The position numbers were made by a program, and so were the translations under genes. Shown here piece after piece: positions 36,734-45,721 of a stretch of DNA of 64,000 nt (position 1 is its first letter; every line of letters starts with the position of its first letter). The DNA comes from Chryseobacterium sp. MEBOG06. Lineage in GTDB: Bacteria; Bacteroidota; Bacteroidia; Flavobacteriales; Weeksellaceae. The stretch lies in contig NZ_CP084580.1 of assembly GCF_021869765.1 (NCBI RefSeq), positions 3,844,001 through 3,908,000 of the forward strand. The letters are read 5' to 3'. The notes under the pieces were generated by a model, which was given only the letters and a program-made list of their open reading frames with translations, had not been told where the DNA came from and ran no database searches.

Positions 36734-39244
36734 CTATTTATAGTTTTCAATGGCTTTATTCAATACATCAATCTGCTTGTTGATACTTGCTGCATTCTGA
36801 GGATTCTGTCTCAGCAGTTCCATTTTTTTACTTAAACCGTCTTTTAGTATTTGAGCCATCATCATTTTAGCCTGTGGATTGTCTGCCATCTGATTTTTTG
36901 CATAACCCGCTATTTTCGTAATACTTTCTGTCGCCTTCAAATTGTCTGAGCTCATAATCCAGTTGAAACCTTCTTCTGCTGCTTTTCCCAATTCCGGATT
37001 CTGGAATTTAATAAACGGATAAAAAGCTGCTAGTGGAGTAATATTCGTCATCTGGGAGGTTACTTTATTCTTCACAATAATCGGAAGCATTTGTCCGCGC
37101 AGTTCATCTGAAGCTCCATCTAAATCTATCTTATCAGCCAGTGTACTTGCTTTTGACGGGTCAATCGTAAGAAGAGCACTCAAAGAATTGGCTTTAACAG
37201 CGTTAGAAACTGCATTCACTCCTTTTTCAAAAATCGGAAAATATTTCTTGTCTTTTGTTTTTGCCAAAGAAGCAATTGCCGCAGCCTGAGTTAAGGTTTT
37301 CGGGTCATTAACCGCTATTTTCTCAACCTCTGCCCCCAAAGCCTTCATCTGTTCAGGATTGGTAAGGTCTATTAATTCCAAAGCTTTTATTCTTACTCTG
37401 AAAAACGGATCTTTCAATGCAGCAGCTAACAGTTTTACTACTGCAGGGCTTTTCCCGGTCTGATCTTTTATTCCTGTTAAGGCCTGATATCTGCTTTTGA
37501 ATTCCTTAGAATTGGTAAACTGCATCAGATTCTGCTCAGGAGTTTTAGTATCGGTAATTTCGGCTAATAAAACTCCGTCTGCATTAATATTCAATAAATC
37601 CGGAGTTTTTGAAACATCAAAATTGAATGTATTCTTTGCTTCAGCATTTACCCAAACATGGTATCTCTTTGGTTTTCCGTTATCATAAACATCAATGGCC
37701 AGAGGAAATTCAAATGGCTGGTCCTGCGTTTGGGTAACGGTTACTGCAACCTGTTTTTTCACCGGTTCAAACGTAGATGTATAGTTTATTTTCGGGTTTC
37801 CGCTTCCAAAATACCATTGATTAAAGAACCAGTTCAGGTCTTTTCCTGAAACTTTTTCAAAGGATAATCTCAGCTGATGTGCTTCTGCATTCTGATATTC
37901 ATTTGTTCTCAGATAATCATTCATTCCGGCAAAAAAGGCATCATCTCCAAGATAGTTTCTCAGCATATTGAGAATTCCTCCCCCTTTCTGATAAGTTACC
38001 AGGTCAAAAACATCTTCACGGGATGCATAGTTGAATCTTACTAAGTTTTTATTAAAATCACCCGGATTATGAAGATACATATTCACATCACTCATCAGAT
38101 GATAATCTGCCTGATCTTTTCCATATTTATATTCATTCCAAAGGTATTCGGAATAGTTGGCAAAAGATTCATTTACCGTAAGATTGCTCCAGCTTTCTGC
38201 GGTCACAAGGTCTCCAAACCAATGGTGGAAGAGTTCATGAGCAATGGTATCTTCCCATTTATTTTCATCAATAAGCTGTCCCGGTTTTTGAAGGATATCA
38301 CTTCCATGAAGTGTTGCCGTGGTGTTTTCCATTGCTCCACTCACATAATTCCTGCCGGAAATCTGTGCATATTTTGCCCACGGATAATCATAATTCATTT
38401 TTTTAGAGAAAAAATCGATCATTTCCGGAGTATTCCCGTAGATCTGTTTTGCATAAGGCTCATATTCTTTCTCTATATAATAGTCAACGGGAATATTTTT
38501 CCACTTGTCTTTTACAATAGCATATTCACCCACTCCCATAAAGAAAAGATAAGTAGAATGCCTTTTATCCATCACCCAATGATCAGTTCTAAGATTATTG
38601 GATTCTTTCTGTGAGTCTTTTAAAACACCGTTTGAAAGGGTAACATACTTATCGGGAACGGTCATATAAATTTCCTGAGTTGACTTTTGATTGGGTTTAT
38701 CAATAGTAGGAAACCATGCTGAGGAAGATTCCGTTTCCCCCTGTGTCCAGATCTGAGTCGGAAGATCCGGGTCTGTTCCCTGTGCATTAATAAAATAAAG
38801 TCCTTTTGCATCATTGATGGCCATACTTCCTTCCTGCTTCACTTCATTAGGACGGGAAGTATACTTGATGTAAACAGTGTAATCCTGATTTTTCTGGTAA
38901 GTTTTATCAAGAGTAATTTTCAGAACATCGTCTTTGTATTCATACTTTAAAGGAGATTTTTTCCCATTGTTATCAAGCGCTACCTCATGGATCAGCATTC
39001 CCTTTGCATCTAGTGTAAGCTCATTCACAGGATAGAAATAAGGTGAAGCGGTCAGCCATTCTTCCCCATTCATCTGCTCTTTCTGATAATCGAAATTTAC
39101 TTTCAGCTTGGTATGTTTAAGTTCCGTTACTTTGGTATGAGTAGCTCTGTACACTTTTTCTCTGCCTGAAGTCTCGGTTTGAGCTGATACGTTTGCGGAA
39201 AAAAGGATTCCCAGTATAGCAATTGATAAAATGGCCTTTTTCAT
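36734..39244 (-). CDS. M1-family metallo-aminopeptidase
   Basis: An 836-residue exported peptidase. The signal peptide ends NVSAQ. The N-terminal beta-sandwich is followed by the M1 exopeptidase motif GAMEN (SGAMENTTATLHGSD) and zinc site HELFHHWFGDLVT with the distal Glu in NLTVNESFANYSEYLW. The C-terminal third is helical and repeat-like (FFRVRIKALELIDL, AAIASLAKTKDKKYF). It removes N-terminal residues from peptides, probably in the periplasm. A 72-residue gene lies 25 bp upstream on the same strand. Confidence 0.93.
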   Translation of the reverse strand: MKKAILSIAILGILFSANVSAQTETSGREKVYRATHTKVTELKHTKLKVNFDYQKEQMNGEEWLTASPYFYPVNELTLDAKGMLIHEVALDNNGKKSPLKYEYKDDVLKITLDKTYQKNQDYTVYIKYTSRPNEVKQEGSMAINDAKGLYFINAQGTDPDLPTQIWTQGETESSSAWFPTIDKPNQKSTQEIYMTVPDKYVTLSNGVLKDSQKESNNLRTDHWVMDKRHSTYLFFMGVGEYAIVKDKWKNIPVDYYIEKEYEPYAKQIYGNTPEMIDFFSKKMNYDYPWAKYAQISGRNYVSGAMENTTATLHGSDILQKPGQLIDENKWEDTIAHELFHHWFGDLVTAESWSNLTVNESFANYSEYLWNEYKYGKDQADYHLMSDVNMYLHNPGDFNKNLVRFNYASREDVFDLVTYQKGGGILNMLRNYLGDDAFFAGMNDYLRTNEYQNAEAHQLRLSFEKVSGKDLNWFFNQWYFGSGNPKINYTSTFEPVKKQVAVTVTQTQDQPFEFPLAIDVYDNGKPKRYHVWVNAEAKNTFNFDVSKTPDLLNINADGVLLAEITDTKTPEQNLMQFTNSKEFKSRYQALTGIKDQTGKSPAVVKLLAAALKDPFFRVRIKALELIDLTNPEQMKALGAEVEKIAVNDPKTLTQAAAIASLAKTKDKKYFPIFEKGVNAVSNAVKANSLSALLTIDPSKASTLADKIDLDGASDELRGQMLPIIVKNKVTSQMTNITPLAAFYPFIKFQNPELGKAAEEGFNWIMSSDNLKATESITKIAGYAKNQMADNPQAKMMMAQILKDGLSKKMELLRQNPQNAASINKQIDVLNKAIENYK

Positions 39245-39269
39245 CTGTTTACTTTATTATTTTTTAGAA

Positions 39270-39488
39270 TTATTTCTTAATTATTATCTCAAAAATGTCA
39301 TTGACTAAAGTCTCATAGTCACCCGTTTTAAGCTGCTCCTTAGTTTTGGCAAAAGCTTTCTTGAGTTCGCTTTCCGGATTTTCATCATCAATAATTTCTG
39401 CAGAAGCAACTCCTTTTAGCTGAAGGATGGCATTTTTTAAGACTTCGATATCTGCACGGTCTTCAATATTTATTTTTAAATATTTCAT
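39270..39488 (-). CDS. DUF2683-like small protein, antitoxin-like
   Basis: A 72-residue acidic protein. The N-terminal beta-strand MKYLKINIEDRADIEVL and the LKGVASAEIIDDE segment, then a charged helical tail (ELKKAFAKTKEQLKTGDYETL), resemble DUF2683 antitoxin-like proteins of Flavobacteriia. No toxin gene (RelE/ParE type) lies next to it; the neighbours are the M1 peptidase 25 bp downstream and a membrane protein upstream. It may be an orphan antitoxin or have another role. Assignment is tentative. Confidence 0.55.
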   Translation of the reverse strand: MKYLKINIEDRADIEVLKNAILQLKGVASAEIIDDENPESELKKAFAKTKEQLKTGDYETLVNDIFEIIIKK

Positions 39489-39658
39489 AATATATTCTTT
39501 GATAAGTATTTGATTTTTTCATCCCCTATTATCACACTTCCTTTTCAGGAAACAAAAATCAAGGCTGTTCTCCTTTCAAATTTAAAACTTATTTCAGAAA
39601 CAATTGCTAAAGGAAAGCCTGTTTGGGACTTTTATGTCAGAATAATTTGAATAACCGG

Positions 39659-41098
39659 TTATTTGATACGGATCATTCTGCCGTTTTTATAAAGAAATTT
39701 AAACTCACAGTCTGCTTTGCGAACCATATTATAAACATGAATTCTCTGAGGGTTAATACCATTCATTTTACAAAGCATAGGCCCTTCCCAGTCGTCATAG
39801 AAAAGAGGTTCTCTGAGGGTAAGTTTAGGATTATTCTTAAGCTCGTTAAATACATCATATTCAAGGCAGATCTCTCCGTTCTCAATATGATTATCTTTTA
39901 GAGCTGTTTTCAATGTTCCAAATAGCTTGTTATTAAACCTGCTTGCGTAAATCCATGAGTTTTTTACACTGATATTAGTGATTATAAAAACAAAAGCAAG
40001 ACCAGCAAGAAAAATGCTGATCGTTTTATTGTGCATTTTTAATTTAACAGACAAGAAAATAACTCCTGAAATAATAAACAGGGTATAGAAAAGCCTTATT
40101 GCTCCAAGGTTTCGGTTATTAAATCCAAAGAGTGTCGGGATATAAGATGAGAAAAGAAAAATGCTTAGTCCAAACAGTATGGAAACCAAAGAAAGAATAC
40201 TCAGTTTTTTATAATCCTGTAATTTATTTTTAAAATCATAATCACTGAACAATTTAAAGACAATCCAAGGAATGATTGCTGACAATATTACATCTAAAAC
40301 ATTCATTTGTCTTATGTTCAGAAGCCCTCTGTAAATACCGGCAAAAAGGTCTTTAAAAAAAAGCTTCAAAGAAAAAACAACCACCTGCATTACTCTTTTC
40401 AGTTCAAATATTCTACTTACTTCATCTCTTTGATAAGAATTGACAAATACATTAGGCTGAATAATTTTTCTGAAAATTACGATTATACCTAATGTAAGAG
40501 CTGCAAATAAAATCCTTTTTTTATTGCCTTTGATCAGAAAGAGATGAAGAAGAATTAAAGGTAAAAAAATCTCATAGCTCAGTACTGATGCTATAAAAAA
40601 TAATGAACTTACTACAACATTTTTTCGTACATATATATAGTAGATGCTTAATACAAAAAAGATGGTTGCCAGATTTGAATTGAGCATAATACTTGAAAAC
40701 TGGATACTGGTACCTATTAAAGAGCAGGAATACAGCAAAGTAATAAGAAGGGCAAGTTCTTTTGACAGCATTTTCTGAGCCACCCAGTATATCACCATTA
40801 ATGAAAGTGGAAAAAATAGAAGCCCGATAAAATATACAGATTCATTATTATGTGACAAAAAGGATAATGTTCCCATTACCAATCCTGATACCGGCCTCGC
40901 AGCCATTGTGGTAGAATCCAGAAAAGAGAAGATATAACTGAAATAAGAACCCGAAATAAATTCTGATTGATAGATACTGGCTAAATCATCTGTGAGAATT
41001 GCCTTCTTTTGAAAAACAGAAAGAAAGATATACAGATTGTAAACAATGATTAAGATATTCAAAAATATCAGGTAATTATTGTTCCGTTTTTCTTTCAT
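39659..41098 (-). CDS. Polytopic membrane protein, GT-C glycosyltransferase-like
   Basis: A 479-residue protein with about ten to eleven hydrophobic helices. The first periplasmic loop carries an acidic motif (KKAILTDDLASIYQSEF), a placement typical of GT-C glycosyltransferases that use lipid-linked sugars, whose catalytic Asp sits in loop 1. The last about 90 residues are soluble (EICLEYDVFNELKNN, MLCKMNGINPQRIHVYN). No precise family is recognised. It lies 44 bp downstream of thyA on the same strand. Role in envelope sugar transfer is inference. Confidence 0.6.
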   Translation of the reverse strand: MKEKRNNNYLIFLNILIIVYNLYIFLSVFQKKAILTDDLASIYQSEFISGSYFSYIFSFLDSTTMAARPVSGLVMGTLSFLSHNNESVYFIGLLFFPLSLMVIYWVAQKMLSKELALLITLLYSCSLIGTSIQFSSIMLNSNLATIFFVLSIYYIYVRKNVVVSSLFFIASVLSYEIFLPLILLHLFLIKGNKKRILFAALTLGIIVIFRKIIQPNVFVNSYQRDEVSRIFELKRVMQVVVFSLKLFFKDLFAGIYRGLLNIRQMNVLDVILSAIIPWIVFKLFSDYDFKNKLQDYKKLSILSLVSILFGLSIFLFSSYIPTLFGFNNRNLGAIRLFYTLFIISGVIFLSVKLKMHNKTISIFLAGLAFVFIITNISVKNSWIYASRFNNKLFGTLKTALKDNHIENGEICLEYDVFNELKNNPKLTLREPLFYDDWEGPMLCKMNGINPQRIHVYNMVRKADCEFKFLYKNGRMIRIK

Positions 41099-41142
41099 CT
41101 TGTTTTTTAAAATTGGTGTAGTGGGTTCAGAATAACAGAAGC

Positions 41143-41937
41143 TTAAATCGCTACAGGCGCTTTAATTCCCGGATGCGGATCGTAATTTTCCAGAGTAAAA
41201 TCTTCAAAATCAAAATCAAAAATATCTTTAACCTCAGGATTCAGTTTCATAGCAGGAAGTGGCCTCGGATCTCTTGACAGCTGTCTGTTTACCTGCTCAA
41301 AGTGATTATTATAAATATGAACATCCCCAAAGCTGTGAACATAATCTCCTACTTCCAGATCACAAACCTGAGCCACCATCATTAGCAGCAATGCATAGCT
41401 TGCGATATTGAACGGTACACCAAGGAAAACGTCTGCACTTCTCTGATAAAGCTGAAGTGAAAGTTTCCCATCTGCTACATAAAACTGGAATAGTGCGTGG
41501 CAAGGCGCCAATGCCATATTTGGAATTTCTGCTACATTCCATGCAGATACAATCAGCCTTCTGGAATCCGGATTTTTTTTGATCTGATCGATGACTTCTG
41601 TGATCTGGTCCACCACTTTACCGTCAGCTCCATTCCAGCTTCTCCACTGTGCCCCGTAAACAGGTCCCAGATCGCCATTTTCATTAGCCCATTCGTCCCA
41701 GATACTTACCCCGTTATCATTAAGGTATTTTACATTCGTATCTCCTTTCAGAAACCAAAGCAGCTCATAGATAATTGATTTCAAATGCACCTTTTTAGTA
41801 GTTACTAAAGGAAAACCTTTTGACAGGTCATATCGCAGCTGATACCCGAATACACTTCTTGTTCCGGTACCTGTTCTATCGGTCTTATCAGTTCCATTGT
41901 CTAGGATATGTTGTAAAAGGTCCAGGTAATTTTGCAT
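41143..41937 (-). CDS. thyA: Thymidylate synthase
   Basis: A 264-residue ThyA, the exact length of the short bacterial form. It converts dUMP and methylene-THF to dTMP. Seen: [18 protein letters not shown], the catalytic Cys in [32 protein letters not shown], and [12 protein letters not shown] near the C-terminus ending PGIKAPVAI. No dihydrofolate reductase gene follows here. A TAAATTTG promoter box lies 22 nt upstream. Confidence 0.97.
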   Translation of the reverse strand: MQNYLDLLQHILDNGTDKTDRTGTGTRSVFGYQLRYDLSKGFPLVTTKKVHLKSIIYELLWFLKGDTNVKYLNDNGVSIWDEWANENGDLGPVYGAQWRSWNGADGKVVDQITEVIDQIKKNPDSRRLIVSAWNVAEIPNMALAPCHALFQFYVADGKLSLQLYQRSADVFLGVPFNIASYALLLMMVAQVCDLEVGDYVHSFGDVHIYNNHFEQVNRQLSRDPRPLPAMKLNPEVKDIFDFDFEDFTLENYDPHPGIKAPVAI

Positions 41938-41958
41938 TTTGAAATAAATTTAATGCCC

Positions 41959-41966
41959 CAAATTTA
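41959..41966 (-). promoter_or_regulatory. -7 box for thyA
   Basis: The minus strand reads TAAATTTG, an exact TAnnTTTG match, 22 nt upstream of the thyA ATG (41937). Confidence 0.5.
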
Positions 41967-42188
41967 GCAAAAAAGTAATAAAAAAAACCTTCATTTCCAT
42001 GAATGCTTTTGATTGTTTTATTAAACGTTTGTATATCTGCCATCTAGAGAGTATGACTCACAAAGAATACTATTTTGCTTAAAACAGGTTTCAGCGATAT
42101 GTTTTTCTGACGGAAAAAGTAAGTCTAATCTGCTTTTTTTTATTGGTTTTGTATCTATTCTGTTTCTACTAAGAGAATCTTATGAAAG

Positions 42189-42839
42189 TTACTGTACAAA
42201 AACACTTATTTTCTCACTGTTTCCATTGATTGATTTCAACTGACCATATTTATTTTTATCAATAAATTTATCATTCCAATAATCAAGGCTTATCGGACCG
42301 AATTTAATAATTTTCTTGAATTTACTATCATCAATAATATCTTTGGTTCCATAATTAATGGAAATATCCCCTATAGATTTAAGTTTTCCGATTCTGCTGT
42401 TATCCATCATATCATTCGTCCAGTAATCAACCGCCAGGTTTCCGATCTTCTTTACTTTCCCAAATTTTTCTGTATTAAAAATGGAATCGTCCCAATAATC
42501 TATCTTACTATTTCCAATACTTTTAAGTTTGCCGTATTTGGCTCCCTCACGGTTAAAATCATCCCAATAATCTACTTTGATGCCGCCTATACTTTTAAGC
42601 TTTCCATATTTATACTCATCAAAATACTGATCATCATAATATTCAACAGAACCGTTCAAATCCGGGGAATGGAAATCACTGATCAATCCCTGGGAATCAA
42701 GTGTAATTATAAAACCATCCACCTTAAGGCTTACCGATACCAAATCGTATGATCTCCCTGAAATGTTGGCTCGGGTTTGCGCATTCATGAATAAACTTCC
42801 TATTAAAAAGACAATGAGAAGTAAATTTTTCAATTTCAT
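42189..42839 (-). CDS. Exported protein with five 24-residue repeats, unknown function
   Basis: A 216-residue exported protein with a signal peptide ending FMNAQ. From residue 79 it is built of five consecutive units of exactly 24 residues (79-102, 103-126, 127-150, 151-174, 175-198) on the pattern GKLKSIG..xIDYWDD......K[YF], with a degenerate unit before and a truncated one after. Units 1 and 2 are the most alike; unit 4 has NYGTK for DYWDD, and unit 5 begins KKIIKFG. Each unit looks like two short beta-strands. I do not recognise the family. It lies 18 bp downstream of the GreA-like gene. Confidence 0.8.
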   Translation of the reverse strand: MKLKNLLLIVFLIGSLFMNAQTRANISGRSYDLVSVSLKVDGFIITLDSQGLISDFHSPDLNGSVEYYDDQYFDEYKYGKLKSIGGIKVDYWDDFNREGAKYGKLKSIGNSKIDYWDDSIFNTEKFGKVKKIGNLAVDYWTNDMMDNSRIGKLKSIGDISINYGTKDIIDDSKFKKIIKFGPISLDYWNDKFIDKNKYGQLKSINGNSEKISVFVQ

Positions 42840-42857
42840 AATTAAGCTAAGTTTTAT

Positions 42858-43298
42858 TTACCAGATGTTTTCAATATTCTGAACAATATTGTTTACGGTA
42901 AATGTCTCTGCTATTTTCTTGCCAAACATTGCTTTCACCAAGGGAGATTCTGCTGAAACAGTCATTATTTTCTGATTGTCAAGAATAAATTCTCCCATAG
43001 AAGCGGAAACATAAAACATTCCCATATTGGTTTTAACCAATGCTCCATTTTGAACTTTTTCAGAAGGTTCAGCGGTAATTTTCTGCAAAACAGCCTGTTG
43101 GTTTAATGTTTCATTAAGCTGTCTCTGTAAGTTATTGATTTGCTGCTGCAACATTTCCCGTCCTGTTTCATATTTATCACCCATTGAGCTTTTTGTATCA
43201 TTATTGGAAGCTCTGGTTTCAGCAATCAGATTTTCAAAATATTGAATCTTATCGGTAATTTTTGTGTTGATCTGGTCTAATATTTCCTGTTTGTTCAT
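42858..43298 (-). CDS. GreA/GreB-like coiled-coil protein
   Basis: A 146-residue protein. Residues 1-70 form a coiled-coil hairpin (ILDQINTKITDKIQYFENLI, SSMGDKYETGREMLQQQI), and the C-terminal half resembles the GreA/GreB FKBP-like domain (GALVKTNMGMFYVSASMGEF, ESPLVKAMFGKKIAETFTVN). Flavobacterial proteins of this type are often mislabelled as acyl-carrier-protein synthases. It may bind RNA polymerase through the secondary channel, but this is inference. The repeat protein at 42189 follows 18 bp downstream. Confidence 0.7.
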   Translation of the reverse strand: MNKQEILDQINTKITDKIQYFENLIAETRASNNDTKSSMGDKYETGREMLQQQINNLQRQLNETLNQQAVLQKITAEPSEKVQNGALVKTNMGMFYVSASMGEFILDNQKIMTVSAESPLVKAMFGKKIAETFTVNNIVQNIENIW

Positions 43299-43431
43299 TG
43301 TTATGAGTAGAATTATTTTTATTGTTAGCGGCGGGAAGAAATCCCCTCTAAAGAAGAAGGGAATTCAGGACTGTTTAAAACTAATGGTTAAGATTTTAAA
43401 ATTTCGGGCAATGTTTCAATGGTATCCACTT

Positions 43432-44781
43432 TTACTTTTCAAATACAGCATAATCTGAAACCTTGAAAGTAAAATCTTTTCCATTATTGAAATCTCTTTT
43501 AGTTTTATCAAAAACATTTCTGAATGCACCCTCTAAATGCTCATCCTGAATTGAAAAATTCACAGGTTCTTTGGACATATTTAAGACAACCAGCACTTCA
43601 TTTTTTCCATTTTTTCTTACATACGCCAAAATTTTGTCATTGGCTGTTGTATTCAGAAAATAGGTTGTAACATTGGGATCTCCGCCTCTTAAAGCGGGAT
43701 TGGAGGCTTTTAACTCTAATAATATTTTATAAAAGTCTGCTACCTGATAGGTATTGGTCCATTTAATAACATCTTTCTCGAAAAACTCCAGCCTTTTCAT
43801 ATTAGGAAGTTCCTGACCGGAATACAGTAACGGCACACCATTCCATGTTGCAGAAAATACGGCCATAGGTTTTGTGATTACTCCATATTTTTCATACTCT
43901 GTTCCGTTCCATGAGTTTTCATCATGATTTGATGTAAACCAGGCTCTCATAGAAGCATCACCCATATTGGAATATTGTATCAATAAATCCTTCAGCTCCT
44001 GAAGGGGTTCATTTTTCTTGTAATAATCGGCAGACTTATGCATCCATTTCCAGGAATAGCTGGCGTCAAAAACTTTTCCATACTCGGGGCTTTCCAGTTC
44101 ATCAAATTCTCCCAGCCAGAAAAGAGGCTTTACTTTTTCCACTTCAGGGCGTGCCTGCTGCCAGAAATCAACCTCCACCCATGAAGCAAGGTCGCATCTG
44201 AAACCGTCAATATCAGTATCCTGCACCCAGAATTTCATTGCATCAATCATGGCCTGGCGCATTTCCTGATTTTTATAATCCAGCTCAATAATATCATCCA
44301 TTCCTGATGCAATATGAAATTTCCCATCCGGATCTTTCAAATAAAACTCAGGATGTGTTTTGGTCCATACATGATCCCATCCGGTATGATTGGCCACCCA
44401 GTCGATAATGACTTTAAAACCCAACCTGTGAGCTTCATTTACCATATCTTTAAAATCCTGCAGTGTTCCGAATTCCGGATTAATAGAGGTATAGTCTGCC
44501 GCAGCATAAGGACTTCCTAAACTTCCTTTTTTATTTTGCTGGGCAATTGGGGTGACAGGCATCAACCAAAGGGTCTTTATCCCCATAGATTTCAGGCGGG
44601 GCATTTCTTTTGCAAATGCTTTGAAAGTTCCTTCCTGAGTATATTGTCTGATATTTACTTCATAGATATTGGTAGTGTGTTTCCATTCTTTTGGCAGTTC
44701 TGTCATCTTCCTTGTATTTTTTTGAGTGGTACAGGAAACAATTCCCAGACCAATTATGCTTAATAAAATTAATTTATTCAT
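43432..44781 (-). CDS. GH13 alpha-amylase-family lipoprotein
   Basis: A 449-residue exported glycoside hydrolase. ATG 44781 begins a lipoprotein signal peptide with lipobox GIVSC (Cys 17); the open frame extends a further 27 codons but that part is not conserved-looking. The GH13 (beta/alpha)8 domain shows DWVANHTGWDH, the nucleophile Asp in GFRCDLASWV, the acid/base Glu in FWLGEFDELES, and the third acid in FTSNHDENSW. It probably cleaves alpha-glucan outside the cytoplasm. There is no SusCD pair beside it. A TACTTTTG box is 14 nt upstream. Confidence 0.92.
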   Translation of the reverse strand: MNKLILLSIIGLGIVSCTTQKNTRKMTELPKEWKHTTNIYEVNIRQYTQEGTFKAFAKEMPRLKSMGIKTLWLMPVTPIAQQNKKGSLGSPYAAADYTSINPEFGTLQDFKDMVNEAHRLGFKVIIDWVANHTGWDHVWTKTHPEFYLKDPDGKFHIASGMDDIIELDYKNQEMRQAMIDAMKFWVQDTDIDGFRCDLASWVEVDFWQQARPEVEKVKPLFWLGEFDELESPEYGKVFDASYSWKWMHKSADYYKKNEPLQELKDLLIQYSNMGDASMRAWFTSNHDENSWNGTEYEKYGVITKPMAVFSATWNGVPLLYSGQELPNMKRLEFFEKDVIKWTNTYQVADFYKILLELKASNPALRGGDPNVTTYFLNTTANDKILAYVRKNGKNEVLVVLNMSKEPVNFSIQDEHLEGAFRNVFDKTKRDFNNGKDFTFKVSDYAVFEK

Positions 44782-44795
44782 GAGTCCGTTTTTAA

Positions 44796-44803
44796 CAAAA
44801 GTA
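44796..44803 (-). promoter_or_regulatory. -7 box for the GH13 gene
   Basis: The minus strand reads TACTTTTG, an exact TAnnTTTG match, 14 nt before ATG 44781. It supports that start over the longer frame. Confidence 0.5.
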
Positions 44804-44952
44804 AGGATTGTTTTGTGGATGAAAAGACTGAAAGGCAAATTTATAAAGGCCCAGATCAGCAAATTTTCTTACAGAAGCATGAATATAAAGTATTGTTTTC
44901 ACAAGTTCACCCTTGCAGGTTTCCCTACGCAGCCGTTTTATCTTCATAAAAA

Positions 44953-44977
44953 AGCCCCAGACCAAAAATCCGGGGCT
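44953..44977 (-). terminator. Terminator of the pRiA4b ORF-3-like gene
   Basis: Stem AGCCCCAGA (44953-44961) with TCCGGGGCT (44969-44977), 8 of 9 paired, followed on the minus strand by six T. It sits just after the stop at 44992. Confidence 0.75.
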
Positions 44978-44991
44978 CTTATATCTATATC

Positions 44992-45588
44992 TTATCTTTC
45001 CTCATCATTGTCATCCTCATCATCAAAGACATCGTCGTTGTAGTCTTCTTCTTCCTCATCATCATAGCTGTCATCTTCATCAGAAAAGTTTCCTCCTGAT
45101 CCAAAATCATCATCAAATCCGAACTCTTCTTCTGCCAAAGGCATTGCTGATTTCTTTTTGCTCCCTCCTGCACTTCCGTTCTTGCTAGGTGCCTTCAGAG
45201 GAACATTTCCAAATCTGTATACCGTAATTGGATAGTTTACTCCTTTTGTTTCTTCTATTACTTCTACAAGCTCACAGAAAAACTCCCACAGATCAAGAAG
45301 TCCATACTGGAATTGTGCTTTGTCTCCTGCATTCGCAAAAGCCTCGTCAATGTACACGTCTGACATAATCTCACCATCACCATCATCACTCATATCTTCC
45401 AATGGGACATTCTTTACTATTGTTCCGTCATCTTCTAACAGATTAAAAGTAGAAAGTTCATCGCCCTGAAGACTGAATGCACTTTTAATTCCTAAATGTA
45501 AGTTCCATAATGTTTGTTTTCCCTTAACTTCAATATCACGGAAAATATCCTCTTTCGCATCTAATATTACGCGGATTTTGTAAACCAT
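44992..45588 (-). CDS. pRiA4b ORF-3-family protein with acidic tail
   Basis: A 198-residue protein. The first about 130 residues match the plasmid pRiA4b ORF-3/IS1096 passenger family (YKIRVILDAKEDIFRDIEVKG, TLWNLHLGIKSAFSL, AFANAGDKAQFQYGLLDLWEF). The C-terminal about 50 residues are almost wholly Asp/Glu (YDDEEEEDYNDDVFDDEDD) with a Lys-rich linker before them. No transposase or plasmid gene is near, so this is a chromosomal member of unknown function. It has its own terminator. Confidence 0.8.
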   Translation of the reverse strand: MVYKIRVILDAKEDIFRDIEVKGKQTLWNLHLGIKSAFSLQGDELSTFNLLEDDGTIVKNVPLEDMSDDGDGEIMSDVYIDEAFANAGDKAQFQYGLLDLWEFFCELVEVIEETKGVNYPITVYRFGNVPLKAPSKNGSAGGSKKKSAMPLAEEEFGFDDDFGSGGNFSDEDDSYDDEEEEDYNDDVFDDEDDNDEER

Positions 45589-45721
45589 ATCAGTTTCTTA
45601 AATTACTTTTTGCCTTTATAATTATGATAAATCTCTGTTGCAAATATATAATAAATGAAAGGTGACAAAAAAATATTTCAGGATTTTTTAAAATATTTTT
45701 TTTTCTTACATTTTGCCAAAA

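Noticed and set aside
43330-43375. CCCCTC...GAAGGG inverted repeat, possibly a fragment of an interspersed repeat
   Set aside because: Too short and imperfect to call; I cannot confirm a second copy in the window.
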